Positions 34,874 through 44,223 of a stretch of 64,000 nt of DNA are shown piece by piece. The notes under the pieces were generated by a model. It was not told the DNA's origin, did no database searches, and saw only the letters and a list, made by a program, of their open reading frames with translations. How positions within the stretch are numbered: the first letter of the stretch is position 1; every line of letters begins with the position of its first letter. This DNA is from Fidelibacterota bacterium. Lineage in GTDB: Bacteria > Fidelibacterota > Marinisomatia > Marinisomatales > TCS55. The DNA is taken from NCBI GenBank assembly GCA_014382015.1, contig JACNKN010000076.1, positions 1-64,000 on the forward strand, in the 5' to 3' direction. Made by a program: the position numbers and the translations under genes.

Positions 34874-35656
34874 TTGGATATAAATTCCCAGCCCATGTTT
34901 GACTCTTTTATAATTAATCCAGCTATACTGGAAATCACAATCGTATTAGTGGTTTTGGTTGGGATCGCAATCTGGCAGAAATTATATCAGGCTGCCATGA
35001 TAATGGGAGGTGTATATGTCGTTTACTTTATATTTACAGTATTTTCATCAAAAGGTGCGAGTCAACCAGAAGTTCAGCATGTCCTCAATGATTCAGATCA
35101 AATAATCAATCAAGAATCAGACCAAATTGATTTAACAACCCAGCCTGAATTAATCACTTCTGATATAATAAAAGAAACTCAGGCTTTGAGGACTAACGAA
35201 TCGTTGCAGAGGAATCAAGTGGAAACTGCCCAATCATCCGTTGAAGAAGAACAAATAATTTATTCGGAGGAGTATAATGAAGAAAAAGCGATAGAGGATG
35301 AAAATATCCAGGAGATCGGTATTACAGTTTTAAGCATGGATGTAGGATCGGGGGTTATCAATCGTCGAATAGAAAATCCAGATACCATATTTACCGTCGA
35401 TATTGAAAGAATTTATTGTTTGACCGGAATTCAAAATCAGAATGACTCTACATTGGTTTTCCATAAATGGTATCAGGAGGGGAGACTGCAGTCAAAAATA
35501 AAATTAGACCTGGGACGATCATACTTTTGGCGAACATGGAGTTATATAACGATTAATGATCAAAAATCAGGAAACTGGCTGGTGGTTGTTGAGGATACTT
35601 CTGGCGTGAAATATGATTCGCTTTCATTTCAAATTGTCGACAGTGCAGTGGAATAA
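34874..35656 (+). CDS. Membrane protein with C-terminal DUF2914 domain
   Basis: A 260-residue protein. Two hydrophobic segments near the N-terminus (about 15-60) anchor it, followed by an acidic Gln/Glu-rich linker (about 65-150) and a DUF2914 domain (about 155-258). That domain shows RIYCLTGIQNQNDSTLVFHKWYQEGRLQSKIKLDL and FWRTWSYITINDQKSGNWLVVVED. DUF2914 is a beta-rich extracytoplasmic domain of unknown role. The start is uncertain: TTG 34874 is nearly fused to its GGAGG, and ATG 34895 is the alternative. The DedA-like gene follows by five bases. Confidence 0.8.
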   Translation: MDINSQPMFDSFIINPAILEITIVLVVLVGIAIWQKLYQAAMIMGGVYVVYFIFTVFSSKGASQPEVQHVLNDSDQIINQESDQIDLTTQPELITSDIIKETQALRTNESLQRNQVETAQSSVEEEQIIYSEEYNEEKAIEDENIQEIGITVLSMDVGSGVINRRIENPDTIFTVDIERIYCLTGIQNQNDSTLVFHKWYQEGRLQSKIKLDLGRSYFWRTWSYITINDQKSGNWLVVVEDTSGVKYDSLSFQIVDSAVE

Positions 35657-35661
35657 ATAAA

Positions 35662-36276
35662 ATGCAGTGGGTACGTGATTTATATGATTGGGTTTTGAAA
35701 TGGTCAGAATCTAAATATGGGACAGGTGCATTGGTTGTTATGGCCTTTGCTGAAGCTTCATTTTTCCCGATTCCGCCAGATGTTTTACTCATTGCCCTGG
35801 CCCTTGGCGCCAGAAATAAAGCAATTCGTTATGGGATATTATGTTCTCTGGGATCTATTGCAGGTGCCATGTTTGGATTTGGTATCGGATACTTTTTATG
35901 GTGGACGAATTCTAACGAATTTTCCGGGTTGGCTCAGTTTTTCTTTGATATTGTTCCTGGTTTTACGCATGACCTTTTTTTCAGGATACAGGAACAATAT
36001 AATACGTGGAATTTCTGGGTAATATTTACTGCAGGCTTCACGCCAATTCCCTTTAAAATTTTTACAGTAACCGCAGGTGCATTTAATATCAATTTCCCCA
36101 TGTTTTTAATTGCATCCACCATTAGTCGTTCCGCACGATTTTTACTCGTCAGCGGACTTATTTGGAAATACGGTGAACCCATTCGTGAGTTTATTGATCG
36201 ATATTTTAATAAACTGGCAATTCTATTTACTGTATTACTGATCGGCGGATTTTTCATCATTCGGTATTTTATATAG
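35662..36276 (+). CDS. DedA/VTT family membrane protein (YqaA type)
   Basis: A 204-residue membrane protein with the VTT fold. The N-terminal E-x3-FPIPPD motif (FAEASFFPIPPDVLLIALALGARN), the G-rich GSIAGAMFGFGIGY helix, FTAGFTPIPFKIFTVTAGAFNINFPMF and the SRSARFLLV helix are diagnostic. DedA proteins recycle lipid carriers or scramble phospholipids in studied bacteria; for the YqaA branch the substrate is unknown. It follows the DUF2914 gene with a five-base gap, suggesting one membrane-related transcript. The 3' side is a GC-rich gap with a palindrome and then tRNA-Pro. Confidence 0.9.
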   Translation: MQWVRDLYDWVLKWSESKYGTGALVVMAFAEASFFPIPPDVLLIALALGARNKAIRYGILCSLGSIAGAMFGFGIGYFLWWTNSNEFSGLAQFFFDIVPGFTHDLFFRIQEQYNTWNFWVIFTAGFTPIPFKIFTVTAGAFNINFPMFLIASTISRSARFLLVSGLIWKYGEPIREFIDRYFNKLAILFTVLLIGGFFIIRYFI

Positions 36277-36350
36277 TCATTATTGTTCTCATGGGTTGTT
36301 TTGGGAGGGGAGAGGCACCTAAATTCGACGACGATTTCGGGGTGGTGCGC

Positions 36351-36373
36351 CCGCCTTTACTCTGTAACGGCGG
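36351..36373. repeat. GC-rich palindrome CCGCC-TTTAC/GTAA-GGCGG
   Basis: CCGCC, an unpaired T, TTAC, loop TCT, GTAA, C and GGCGG form a near-perfect hairpin. It sits in a 120-base stretch (about 36300-36410) that is much richer in G+C than its surroundings. Confidence 0.55.
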
Positions 36374-36457
36374 ACAGGCAGCCCTCCGGACTTGGAGAAA
36401 AGGGATTGAAACGAATATGAGAATCTCTCGAGAGTTTGCATTATGAATTTTGAGCAT

Positions 36458-36532
36458 CGGGGTGTAGCGCAGCCCGGTTAGCGCGCGTCGTTCGGAACGA
36501 CGAGGTCGGAGGTTCAAATCCTCTCACCCCGA
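36458..36532 (+). tRNA. tRNA-Pro (anticodon CGG)
   Basis: A 75-base cloverleaf with acceptor CGGGGTG/CACCCCG, D arm AGCGCAGCCCGGTTAGCGC, anticodon stem CGTCG/CGACG with loop TTCGGAA and T arm GGAGGTTCAAATCCTCT. It reads CCG. No encoded CCA; CTTTT follows the discriminator and may serve in termination. Confidence 0.95.
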
Positions 36533-36599
36533 CTTTTATTTGACTGAGAATTTGTATTTAGTGAATAGTTACCAATTACGACTAAACTAAAACCATACA

Positions 36600-39017
36600 A
36601 TGGCATACAATCATAAAAAGATAGAAAAAAAGTGGCAGGTTTACTGGCAAGATAATAAAATATTTCGCACCGATGATCAATCCAGCAAACCAAAATATTA
36701 CGTATTGGATATGTTTCCTTATCCATCGGGATCCGGACTGCACGTTGGTCACCCACTTGGCTATATTGCTACGGATATTGTTGCCCGATATAAACGACAT
36801 AAAGGATTCAATGTTTTGCATCCAATGGGATGGGATGCTTTTGGCTTACCAGCAGAACAATATGCCATCAAAACAGGTACCCATCCATCTGTAACCACAA
36901 AAACCAATATAAAGAATTTCCGCCGACAAATAAATATGCTGGGATTTTCTTATGACTGGGATCGAGAAATCAATACCACCGACGCAACCTATGTTAAATG
37001 GACCCAATGGATATTCCTTCAACTCTACAAAAAGGGATTGGCATACGAAGATGAGGTGCCTGTAAACTGGTGTCCGGAATTAAAAGCAGTCCTGGCCAAT
37101 GAAGAAGTGGTAGACGGCAAGTCGGAAATTGGGGGACACCCTGTTATTCGTGTACCTATGCGCCAGTGGATGCTGAAAATTACCAAATATGCTGACTCAT
37201 TATTAGATGGCTTAGATGATCTTGACTGGCCGCATAGTGTGAAGGAATTACAGCGAAATTGGATTGGCCGTTCTACAGGTGCAAATGTAAAGTTTTCACT
37301 TCCATCCATTCAAAAAAACATGAGTGTATTCACCACACGACCGGATACCCTTTTTGGAGCCACCTATATGGTTATGGCACCGGAGCATCCATGGGTGGCA
37401 AATCTGGTAAATAATGAGCAAAAGTCTGCGGTACAAGAATATATAGAGATCGCATCAAAAAAATCCGATTTGGACAGGACAGAACTCAATAAGGAAAAAA
37501 CCGGTGTTTTCCTGGGGGCACATGCGGTAAACCCTGTTAATGGAAAAGAAATACCCATATGGATATCTGATTATGTAATCATGAGTTACGGTACAGGTGC
37601 GATCATGGCAGTGCCCGGACAGGACCAGCGAGATTGGGATTTTGCGAAAAAATATGATCTACCCATTATTCGCACTGTCCAGATCCCAGATGACTTTGAT
37701 GGAGAAGCATATATTGGGGAAGGAGTTGCAATCAATAGTGATTTTCTCAATGGGTTAGAAATTAATGATGCAAAAAACAAAATTATATCCTGGTTAGAAG
37801 CAAAAGGATTGGGGGAGAAGGCCATTCAGTATAAACTGAGAGATTGGTTATTTTCGCGCCAGCGTTATTGGGGTGAACCGATTCCTATTATTCATAAGGA
37901 TGGAAAAACCATTCCTTTAGATAAGTCTGAGTTACCGCTTGAGCTACCAAATGTAGAAAAATATGAACCGTCAGGTACGGGAGAATCTCCACTATCTACC
38001 ATTCCTGATTGGGTTGAGGTAAAAGATGATAATGGCGCAATAATAGGACTTAGAGAAACAAATACCATGCCGCAGTGGGCCGGGTCATGTTGGTACTTTT
38101 TAAGATATATTGACCCTAAAAATATTGAAAATGCATGGGATAAATCAAAAGAGGCATATTGGATGCCGGTAGATTTATATGTGGGCGGCGCAGAACATGC
38201 CGTCCTTCATTTATTATATTCACGATTCTGGCATCATGTTTTATATGATTTAGGATTTGTGTCAACAAAAGAACCATTTAAAAAGTTGTTTAATCAGGGA
38301 ATGATTCTGGGTGAAGATGGGTCTAAAATGAGTAAATCCAGGGGAAATGTCGTCAATCCTGATGATACTGTAGATACTTACGGCGCAGATGCAATGCGAT
38401 TATATGAAATGTTTATGGGGCCGTTGGATAAGGCGAAACCCTGGAGTATAACCGGATTACAAGGATGTTCAAGATTTATTAAGAAATTGTGGTCTTTACT
38501 CGTCACAAATGAAGGTGAATTTTCTAAACATATCACACATGACGATTCATCTAAGGAAACACTTCGATATTTACACAATATGATTAAACGTGTGTCCTAT
38601 AATATTGAAAATCTCCAATTTAACACATGTGTATCGGAATTCATGATATTCACCAATCATATTCAAGGGCTTGAAACTATTAATAAAGATATTATAAAGA
38701 CCTTTATTGTATTGATCAATCCATTTATGCCGCATATGGCGCAGGAATTATGGCAATTATCCGGAAATGAATCTGAACTTACTTTTATTAAATGGCCGAA
38801 TTTTGACGAAAACCTCATTCAATCTGATACAATGAAATTGGCTGTTCAAATCAATGGAAAACGTAGATCAGAAATTGTAGTAGATGTAACTATGACTGAG
38901 GATGAGATAAATGAATTTGCTAAATCCGATGAGAGAATTTTAAAATATTTAGAAGGAAAACAAATTATTAAAGAAATCTATGTTGAGGGGAGGCTGGTGA
39001 ACCTCGTTGTTAAGTGA
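36600..39017 (+). CDS. leuS: Leucyl-tRNA synthetase
   Basis: Class I synthetase of 805 residues, normal bacterial length. The HIGH box is HVGH in MFPYPSGSGLHVGHPLGY (about residue 48). The CP1 editing domain (about 220-410) has TTRPDTLFGATYMV and YGTGAIMAVPGQDQRD, where a conserved HD of many homologues reads QD. The KMSKS box lies in DGSKMSKSRGN near residue 577. The C-terminal anticodon and ZN-less domains follow. No T-box-like leader is seen. Confidence 0.97.
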   Translation: MAYNHKKIEKKWQVYWQDNKIFRTDDQSSKPKYYVLDMFPYPSGSGLHVGHPLGYIATDIVARYKRHKGFNVLHPMGWDAFGLPAEQYAIKTGTHPSVTTKTNIKNFRRQINMLGFSYDWDREINTTDATYVKWTQWIFLQLYKKGLAYEDEVPVNWCPELKAVLANEEVVDGKSEIGGHPVIRVPMRQWMLKITKYADSLLDGLDDLDWPHSVKELQRNWIGRSTGANVKFSLPSIQKNMSVFTTRPDTLFGATYMVMAPEHPWVANLVNNEQKSAVQEYIEIASKKSDLDRTELNKEKTGVFLGAHAVNPVNGKEIPIWISDYVIMSYGTGAIMAVPGQDQRDWDFAKKYDLPIIRTVQIPDDFDGEAYIGEGVAINSDFLNGLEINDAKNKIISWLEAKGLGEKAIQYKLRDWLFSRQRYWGEPIPIIHKDGKTIPLDKSELPLELPNVEKYEPSGTGESPLSTIPDWVEVKDDNGAIIGLRETNTMPQWAGSCWYFLRYIDPKNIENAWDKSKEAYWMPVDLYVGGAEHAVLHLLYSRFWHHVLYDLGFVSTKEPFKKLFNQGMILGEDGSKMSKSRGNVVNPDDTVDTYGADAMRLYEMFMGPLDKAKPWSITGLQGCSRFIKKLWSLLVTNEGEFSKHITHDDSSKETLRYLHNMIKRVSYNIENLQFNTCVSEFMIFTNHIQGLETINKDIIKTFIVLINPFMPHMAQELWQLSGNESELTFIKWPNFDENLIQSDTMKLAVQINGKRRSEIVVDVTMTEDEINEFAKSDERILKYLEGKQIIKEIYVEGRLVNLVVK

Positions 39018-39059
39018 TTATTTAATATATACAGTATTATACATAATATATATTATACA

Positions 39060-40061
39060 TCATTTCTGAATATCTCCTTTAAAACGTGTGAGATTTTCCT
39101 GAGAGCCTATAATTATGATCTTTTGTCCTGACGACAGTGCTTTATCTGAACCTGGATTTATTTCTGTGTCTCCGTTTGTTTCTGAAATGCCAACAATTAA
39201 TAAACCATAATCTTCTCTTAATTTGGTTTCAGCAATTGTTTTGCCATTTAATGCTTGTAAATGCTCCACAGAAAATTCTTCTAATGAAAAATCAATCGCC
39301 ATATCATCGGGCGTTTCAAGTGAAACCGTATCCTCTACATATGGACTAATGAGTAATTCGGCCATTCGATGTCCGCCGGTTATATATGGATTCACAACCT
39401 TATTTGCGCCGGCACGCTTAAGTTTTTTCCCCGTATCATGAAGAGCGCATCGACTGATTATATATGCATCTTTGTTCAGGTTTCGTGATGACATAGTCAC
39501 AAATAGATTATCCTGATCATTTTCCAGTACAACAACAATCCCTTCGCATACTTCAATTCCAGCTTCAATCAGCGTATCATCCTCTGTCGCATCACCATAA
39601 ATGTGCATATACCCGATATCTTGAATTTTGTTTATTTTTACTTCATTGATTTCAACAATGACCAATGGAATCTTTTTATTATGTAATTCTGCTGCGATAA
39701 CGGCGCCCATTCTGCCAAACCCGCATATGATATAGTGATTTTTCATTTTTGATATTTTCTTAGCCATTTTTCGTCTCCGATAATTATTCAACTCCATGAG
39801 TTCAGAACCCAATTCAGAAATCATTACGGCAAATCCGGATGCACCAAATATAATGACCAGGATGGCCCAAACCTTTCCGACTTCTGATAAAGGATGGGCT
39901 TCACTGAAACCAACCGTAGAAAGGGTGATTATTGTCATATAAATACTGTCGATAACGGTCCAGTCCTCATTGCCGATTATATAAAACCCTACTGATCCCA
40001 CTGTAACCAGTGCGCCAAAATAAAGTGAATATTTCACCCATCGACTTGATAAAAAAAACAT
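39060..40061 (-). CDS. Two-helix potassium channel with RCK domain
   Basis: A 333-residue MthK-like channel subunit. Two membrane helices flank the pore loop, whose filter reads TVGFSE (residues 49-54) followed by HPLS, unlike the classical TVGYGD. A cytosolic RCK/TrkA-N domain (HYIICGFGRMGAVIAAEL, about 109-230) and a TrkA-C domain (about 245-330) follow. It would gate K+ in response to a ligand bound by the RCK ring. It lies two bases upstream of, and downstream on the strand from, cutA, so the two may be co-transcribed. It is convergent with leuS across an AT-rich 42-base gap. Confidence 0.9.
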   Translation of the reverse strand: MFFLSSRWVKYSLYFGALVTVGSVGFYIIGNEDWTVIDSIYMTIITLSTVGFSEAHPLSEVGKVWAILVIIFGASGFAVMISELGSELMELNNYRRRKMAKKISKMKNHYIICGFGRMGAVIAAELHNKKIPLVIVEINEVKINKIQDIGYMHIYGDATEDDTLIEAGIEVCEGIVVVLENDQDNLFVTMSSRNLNKDAYIISRCALHDTGKKLKRAGANKVVNPYITGGHRMAELLISPYVEDTVSLETPDDMAIDFSLEEFSVEHLQALNGKTIAETKLREDYGLLIVGISETNGDTEINPGSDKALSSGQKIIIIGSQENLTRFKGDIQK

Positions 40062-40062
40062 T

Positions 40063-40377
40063 TTATTCTAAACTGCCCGATATCCAGTTTAAATAATCAA
40101 TATCGCCATCGATTATATCCATGGATATAATTTCCGGAACATCATATGGATGGATATTCTTTATGGCCTTAAAGGAAGCCTCGTTAAATTTTTTCAAAGA
40201 TTTGATTATGACAAGTCGCTCCGCCTCATTATGGACCTCCCCCTTCCATTTATAAATTGAAGTCATTTTAGGCAGAATATTCACGCAAGCGGCCAATTTA
40301 TGCTCAACCAAATGATTGGCAATCTTCTCCCCTGTCGATTTATCGGGTACAGTAGTAAAAATAATATTCGCTTCCAT
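40063..40377 (-). CDS. cutA: Divalent-cation tolerance protein CutA
   Basis: A 104-residue trimeric ferredoxin-like protein. Conserved elements are FTTVPDKSTGEKIANHLVEHKLAACVNILPKMTSIYKWKGEV, with the metal-related Cys, and IKNIHPYDVPEIISMDIIDGDIDYLNWI. The family affects copper tolerance in E. coli, but its wider role is unclear. Its 3' end abuts the K+ channel gene. tRNA-Arg is encoded on the opposite strand just upstream. Confidence 0.95.
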   Translation of the reverse strand: MEANIIFTTVPDKSTGEKIANHLVEHKLAACVNILPKMTSIYKWKGEVHNEAERLVIIKSLKKFNEASFKAIKNIHPYDVPEIISMDIIDGDIDYLNWISGSLE

Positions 40378-40430
40378 TGCCTTTTAATTTACGCACTTCA
40401 GTTTCAGGTAGCCAAAAGAAACCAATTGAG

Positions 40431-40461
40431 TTGTTATTTCAAATAGTTAATTAGTTATAAT
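40431..40461 (+). promoter_or_regulatory. Possible sigma-70 promoter of tRNA-Arg(CCG)
   Basis: TTGTTA (40431-40436) and a consensus TATAAT (40456-40461) are 19 bases apart. The -10 box lies 14 bases before the tRNA 5' end, a normal distance for a tRNA gene. Confidence 0.4.
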
Positions 40462-40475
40462 TTTATCCCTTATAT

Positions 40476-40549
40476 GCGCCCGTAGCTCAGCTGGATAGAG
40501 CGCTTGCCTCCGGAGCAAGAGGTCACAGGTTCGAATCCTGTCGGGCGTA
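40476..40549 (+). tRNA. tRNA-Arg (anticodon CCG)
   Basis: A 74-base cloverleaf with acceptor GCGCCCG/CGGGCGT (terminal G-U pair), D arm AGCTCAGCTGGATAGAGC, anticodon stem CTTGC/GCAAG with loop CTCCGGA and T arm ACAGGTTCGAATCCTGT. It reads CGG. No encoded CCA. It is convergent with kmo, five bases away. Confidence 0.95.
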
Positions 40550-40554
40550 CAGTT

Positions 40555-41892
40555 TTAACTTTTTAATAATTTATTGACCAATGATCTGTCAATATTTTCC
40601 CCAGATGGATCTACCCGTAAAATCTCGTCAATGATACGAAACTGCTTCTCCCCTCTTTTATAAACATCGCTATATGGAAATTGATGGAATGAAACCATGG
40701 AATACCGCGGAATAAATTGGCCCGGAAACCGTTTTTCCAAATCCAGCTCCAGTTTTCTTCTTTTTATATAATTCGGATCATTCACGTGGTCCCGCATTTC
40801 AATATAATTTTCGATAGCCATATCCGCAATGGCATGACCATTATTCACGTGCAATTTTGAGTAGTTTGAAAAAATGTCTCCCCAGTCTCCAGCGTAATCA
40901 CCCATCAACTTATTCATGACGGTACAATCCTGAAATGATGCATTCATTCCCTGCCCGAAGAAAGGAACGACTGCATGGGCTGAATCGCCAATTAAAGCTG
41001 CCTTTTCTTGAAAATGCCATGGATCACAATAGACTGAAGCCAATTCTCCTGTGGGATTATTTCGAAAATCTTGGGCTAAAGTTGGCATCAAATCTATGGC
41101 ATCAGAAAACTGTGATTGAAATAATTCTGAAATTTTAGAACCCGTATCCATGGAATCAAAACTAATTTTTCCTGACATTGGAAGAAATAAAGTACAAGTG
41201 AAAGATCCATCCATATTTGGAAGTGCAATAAGCATATATTCTCCACGGGGCCAAATATGTAATGCATGACTATCCAATTGAAATTGCCCATCATCTGAAG
41301 GAGGAATCAATAATTCTTTATATCCATGCCCTAATGGTTTTTTCGTATAACGAGCTTTTGTTTTATTCACTATTTCATCTCGAAGGACAGATGCAGACCC
41401 ATCGCAGCCAATAACACAGGTAAAATCTTTTTGAACAATTTCACCGGTATTTTTATGGGAAAATGAAAGCATATTATTTTGAAGATCCACAGTAGATAAT
41501 TCATGATTAAAATGAATTCGAACTTTTCCAGTACCCTCGGCCAATGTCATCAAATCTTTATTTAATTGTGCCCGGGAGACAGAATAAATAACTTCATCAT
41601 CCCGTTGTCCATAGGGTTGAAGATGGGTTTTCCCATCCATATCATGAATCATTCGGCCTTTCATGGGAATTGTGATGGGTTGAATTTTAACATATAGTCC
41701 CACTTCCTTCAGGGCATGAATTCCCCGGACAGAAAGAGCCAAATTAATAGACCTTCCTGCAGAAAGGTTTACCGAGCGCATATCATCACGGCGTTCATAA
41801 ATATCGACTGTAAACCCCCGTTGGGCTAAATATGTGGCCATGAGGGGTCCTGCGAGCCCAGCCCCAATCAGTGTAATCGTTTTATTGTCCAC
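40555..41892 (-). CDS. kmo: Kynurenine 3-monooxygenase
   Basis: FAD- and NADPH-dependent hydroxylation of L-kynurenine to 3-hydroxykynurenine. The 445-residue protein has the Rossmann FAD motif [44 protein letters not shown], the [12 protein letters not shown] segment and [25 protein letters not shown] with the flavin-contacting GD. The C-terminal HFPRY-like part ([23 protein letters not shown]) is characteristic of KMO. It is the last gene of the kynurenine operon and overlaps kynU by 11 bases. Confidence 0.95.
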   Translation of the reverse strand: MDNKTITLIGAGLAGPLMATYLAQRGFTVDIYERRDDMRSVNLSAGRSINLALSVRGIHALKEVGLYVKIQPITIPMKGRMIHDMDGKTHLQPYGQRDDEVIYSVSRAQLNKDLMTLAEGTGKVRIHFNHELSTVDLQNNMLSFSHKNTGEIVQKDFTCVIGCDGSASVLRDEIVNKTKARYTKKPLGHGYKELLIPPSDDGQFQLDSHALHIWPRGEYMLIALPNMDGSFTCTLFLPMSGKISFDSMDTGSKISELFQSQFSDAIDLMPTLAQDFRNNPTGELASVYCDPWHFQEKAALIGDSAHAVVPFFGQGMNASFQDCTVMNKLMGDYAGDWGDIFSNYSKLHVNNGHAIADMAIENYIEMRDHVNDPNYIKRRKLELDLEKRFPGQFIPRYSMVSFHQFPYSDVYKRGEKQFRIIDEILRVDPSGENIDRSLVNKLLKS

Positions 41893-43135
41893 GTACTGTT
41901 TGCATTAAAATTTGGACAAATTCATATATTTCAGAATATCGATTATATAATGGATGGGGTGCAATCCGAATGACATTGGGTTCACGCCAATCACACACAA
42001 CTCCTCGATCGAAAATGGATTCAAAAATGGATTTACCACCGGGGACAACCAGTGATAATTGGCACCCTCTTTGAATCGGATCATTTGGTGTCATGATGGT
42101 GACTTCAGATAAATTCTTTTGCAAAAGGAATTCCATATACCCGGTCATTTTTTCACTTTTATCCCTGATCTTATCCATACCCACTTCATCATATATTTCC
42201 ATGGAAGCCAATAAGGGCGTCATACCCAAAACAGGCGCATTGCTAATTTGCCATCCTTCAGCTGTTAGGATAGGATCAAAATCAGGTCCCATCTCAAACC
42301 GCGTTTGTTTATTTTGTCCCCACCATCCCGCAAGCCTGGGCCCTGTCCAATTGTGATGAATTTCATTAACAAAAATTCCTGAGGGTGCCCCCGGCCCTGC
42401 GCAAAGATATTTATATGTACACCAAGCAGCGAAGTCCACATTCCAATCATGTAAGTCTAACTTAATATTTCCGGCTGCGTGAGCCAAATCAAACCCAACA
42501 AATGCATCGACAGACTTCCCAGCCTTTGTGACAGCCTCCATATCAAATGCCTGACCTGTGTAGTAATTTACGCCACCCATGATTATGGTGGCTAATTCAC
42601 CTCCGATTTCCTCTATTTTTTCTACCATATCCTCTGTTCGAAGTGTGGACTCACCCCTTTTCGGTGCCAATTCAATTAATGATTCTTTCGGGTCAAATCC
42701 GTGGAGTTTGATTTGGGATTCCACCGCATATTGATCTGAGGGAAATGCGCCCTTTTCAATCAAGATTTTATGGCGGGTTCTACTGGGCTGATAAAATGAG
42801 ATTAATAATAAATTAATGTTAACGGTTAGGGCATTCATCACCACAACTTCAGATGGATTTGCACCCACAAGCCGTGCAGAATTATTGATTAACTTTTCAT
42901 GAAATTTTTCCCATCGTCCGTGTTGACCTAAAACACCATCTTTTTCCCAAACATTTAATTCCTGTTCTACAAATGATCGGACAGATTTTGGTTGAAGACC
43001 GAGAGAATTTCCACATAGATACAATACATTTTCCCCATTTCCATTTTTGGGGTAATAAAATAGTTCTCTGTACGACATTAATGGATCGTTTTGATCCAAT
43101 TCAAGTGCGAATGATTTGGATTTTTTAAATGTCAT
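41882..43135 (-). CDS. kynU: Kynureninase
   Basis: PLP enzyme that cleaves 3-hydroxykynurenine to 3-hydroxyanthranilate and alanine. The 417-residue protein has YLCGNSLGLQPKSV near the N-terminus, NALTVNINLLLISFYQPSRTRHKIL, the PLP-binding FDLAHAAGNIKLDLHDWNVDFAAWCTYKYLCAGPGA with the Schiff-base lysine, and FEMGPDFDPILTAEGWQISNAPV. It starts in an ATGA overlap with the ACMSD gene. The alanine released could feed the alanine dehydrogenase encoded at 32.4 kb. Confidence 0.96.
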   Translation of the reverse strand: MTFKKSKSFALELDQNDPLMSYRELFYYPKNGNGENVLYLCGNSLGLQPKSVRSFVEQELNVWEKDGVLGQHGRWEKFHEKLINNSARLVGANPSEVVVMNALTVNINLLLISFYQPSRTRHKILIEKGAFPSDQYAVESQIKLHGFDPKESLIELAPKRGESTLRTEDMVEKIEEIGGELATIIMGGVNYYTGQAFDMEAVTKAGKSVDAFVGFDLAHAAGNIKLDLHDWNVDFAAWCTYKYLCAGPGAPSGIFVNEIHHNWTGPRLAGWWGQNKQTRFEMGPDFDPILTAEGWQISNAPVLGMTPLLASMEIYDEVGMDKIRDKSEKMTGYMEFLLQKNLSEVTIMTPNDPIQRGCQLSLVVPGGKSIFESIFDRGVVCDWREPNVIRIAPHPLYNRYSEIYEFVQILMQTVRGQ

Positions 43136-44139
43136 TTAAATCGATCCATATCCATTCCAAGCCAATCTAAAGCATTTAAATAAAGTAATTTATTTTTTTC
43201 AATATTAGAAAATTGTCCCGACTCAATGAGAGTTCCCGGCTCCAGTTCGCCCAGGGGAAATGGATAATCTGTTCCAAGTGCAACTTTGTCTATACCTAAT
43301 TTTTGGATCAAAAACCGAAATGCATCCATATCATGAACCAATGAATCGGTCCAGAATTTTCCTAAATAACTGGATGGGTCTATTTTATTATCAATGGCAC
43401 ACAAGTCCGGCCTTACATCAAAACCGTGCTGAATTCGTCCAATCGTGGCTGGGAAAGATCCCCCGCCATGGGCAAATGCCACACGTAAATCTGGCAAACG
43501 TTCAAAAATACCGCCAAATATCATTGAGCAAATGGCACGACTCGTTTCTGCTGGCATACCCACCAGCCAGGGAAGCCAATATTTTTCCATGGTATCTTGA
43601 CCCATAATGTCCCAGGGATGAACAAAAAGTGCTGTATTTAAATCGGATAGCGCTTCGAAAATAGGGAAAAGTGATTCATCATTCAGATTAGCCCCGTTGA
43701 TATTGGACCCAATTTGTACGCCAGATAAACCCAATTCGTTGATGCATCGTTCAAGTTCACCCATGGCTAAATCTGTATCTTGCATGGGGATGGTTCCCAG
43801 GCCAATAAAATGGTTGGGAGATTTGGATACAGTGTCGGCAATATGATCATTAAGCAATTGTGAAATATTCAATGCATCTTTTGGTTTTGCCCAATAACTG
43901 AACATGACTGGTACCGTGGATAGCACCTGGACATTAACATTATGTTCATCACAATCAGTTAATCGTACACCAGGATCCCATAAATTGGCTTCAACCTCAC
44001 GGAAAAAATGTTCATCCTTCATCATTCGTGCACAGCCGGTGCGATGGTGGTCCAATTGAATCCAGCCGCCATAACCGTATTTTTCTTTCAGATTGGGCCA
44101 GTCTTTGGGGAGAATATGGGTGTGTATATCAATTTTCAT
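43132..44139 (-). CDS. 2-amino-3-carboxymuconate-6-semialdehyde decarboxylase (ACMSD)
   Basis: Zinc amidohydrolase-fold decarboxylase, 335 residues. Metal ligands HxH are visible in MKIDIHTHILPKDW (His6, His8), with further ligands in VHPWDIMG, AFAHGGGSFP and LGTDYPFPLGE (Asp). It takes the unstable HAO product away from quinolinate (NAD synthesis) and toward 2-aminomuconate semialdehyde, so its presence marks a catabolic rather than biosynthetic pathway. An 84-base gap separates it from HAO upstream, the widest gap in the operon, without a recognised feature. Confidence 0.94.
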   Translation of the reverse strand: MKIDIHTHILPKDWPNLKEKYGYGGWIQLDHHRTGCARMMKDEHFFREVEANLWDPGVRLTDCDEHNVNVQVLSTVPVMFSYWAKPKDALNISQLLNDHIADTVSKSPNHFIGLGTIPMQDTDLAMGELERCINELGLSGVQIGSNINGANLNDESLFPIFEALSDLNTALFVHPWDIMGQDTMEKYWLPWLVGMPAETSRAICSMIFGGIFERLPDLRVAFAHGGGSFPATIGRIQHGFDVRPDLCAIDNKIDPSSYLGKFWTDSLVHDMDAFRFLIQKLGIDKVALGTDYPFPLGELEPGTLIESGQFSNIEKNKLLYLNALDWLGMDMDRFK

Positions 44140-44223
44140 AATGAAAGGGTGTTAATGTGTTAATCAGTGTTCAGGTGTTCAAAACCTATGAAACCTCGAA
44201 CATTTAAAGATTTAAATACTTCA

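Noticed and set aside
39018-39059. AT-rich gap between leuS and the K+ channel as a bidirectional terminator
   Set aside because: The TATA-rich repeats do not form a GC stem; they may still end transcripts, but there is no clear evidence.
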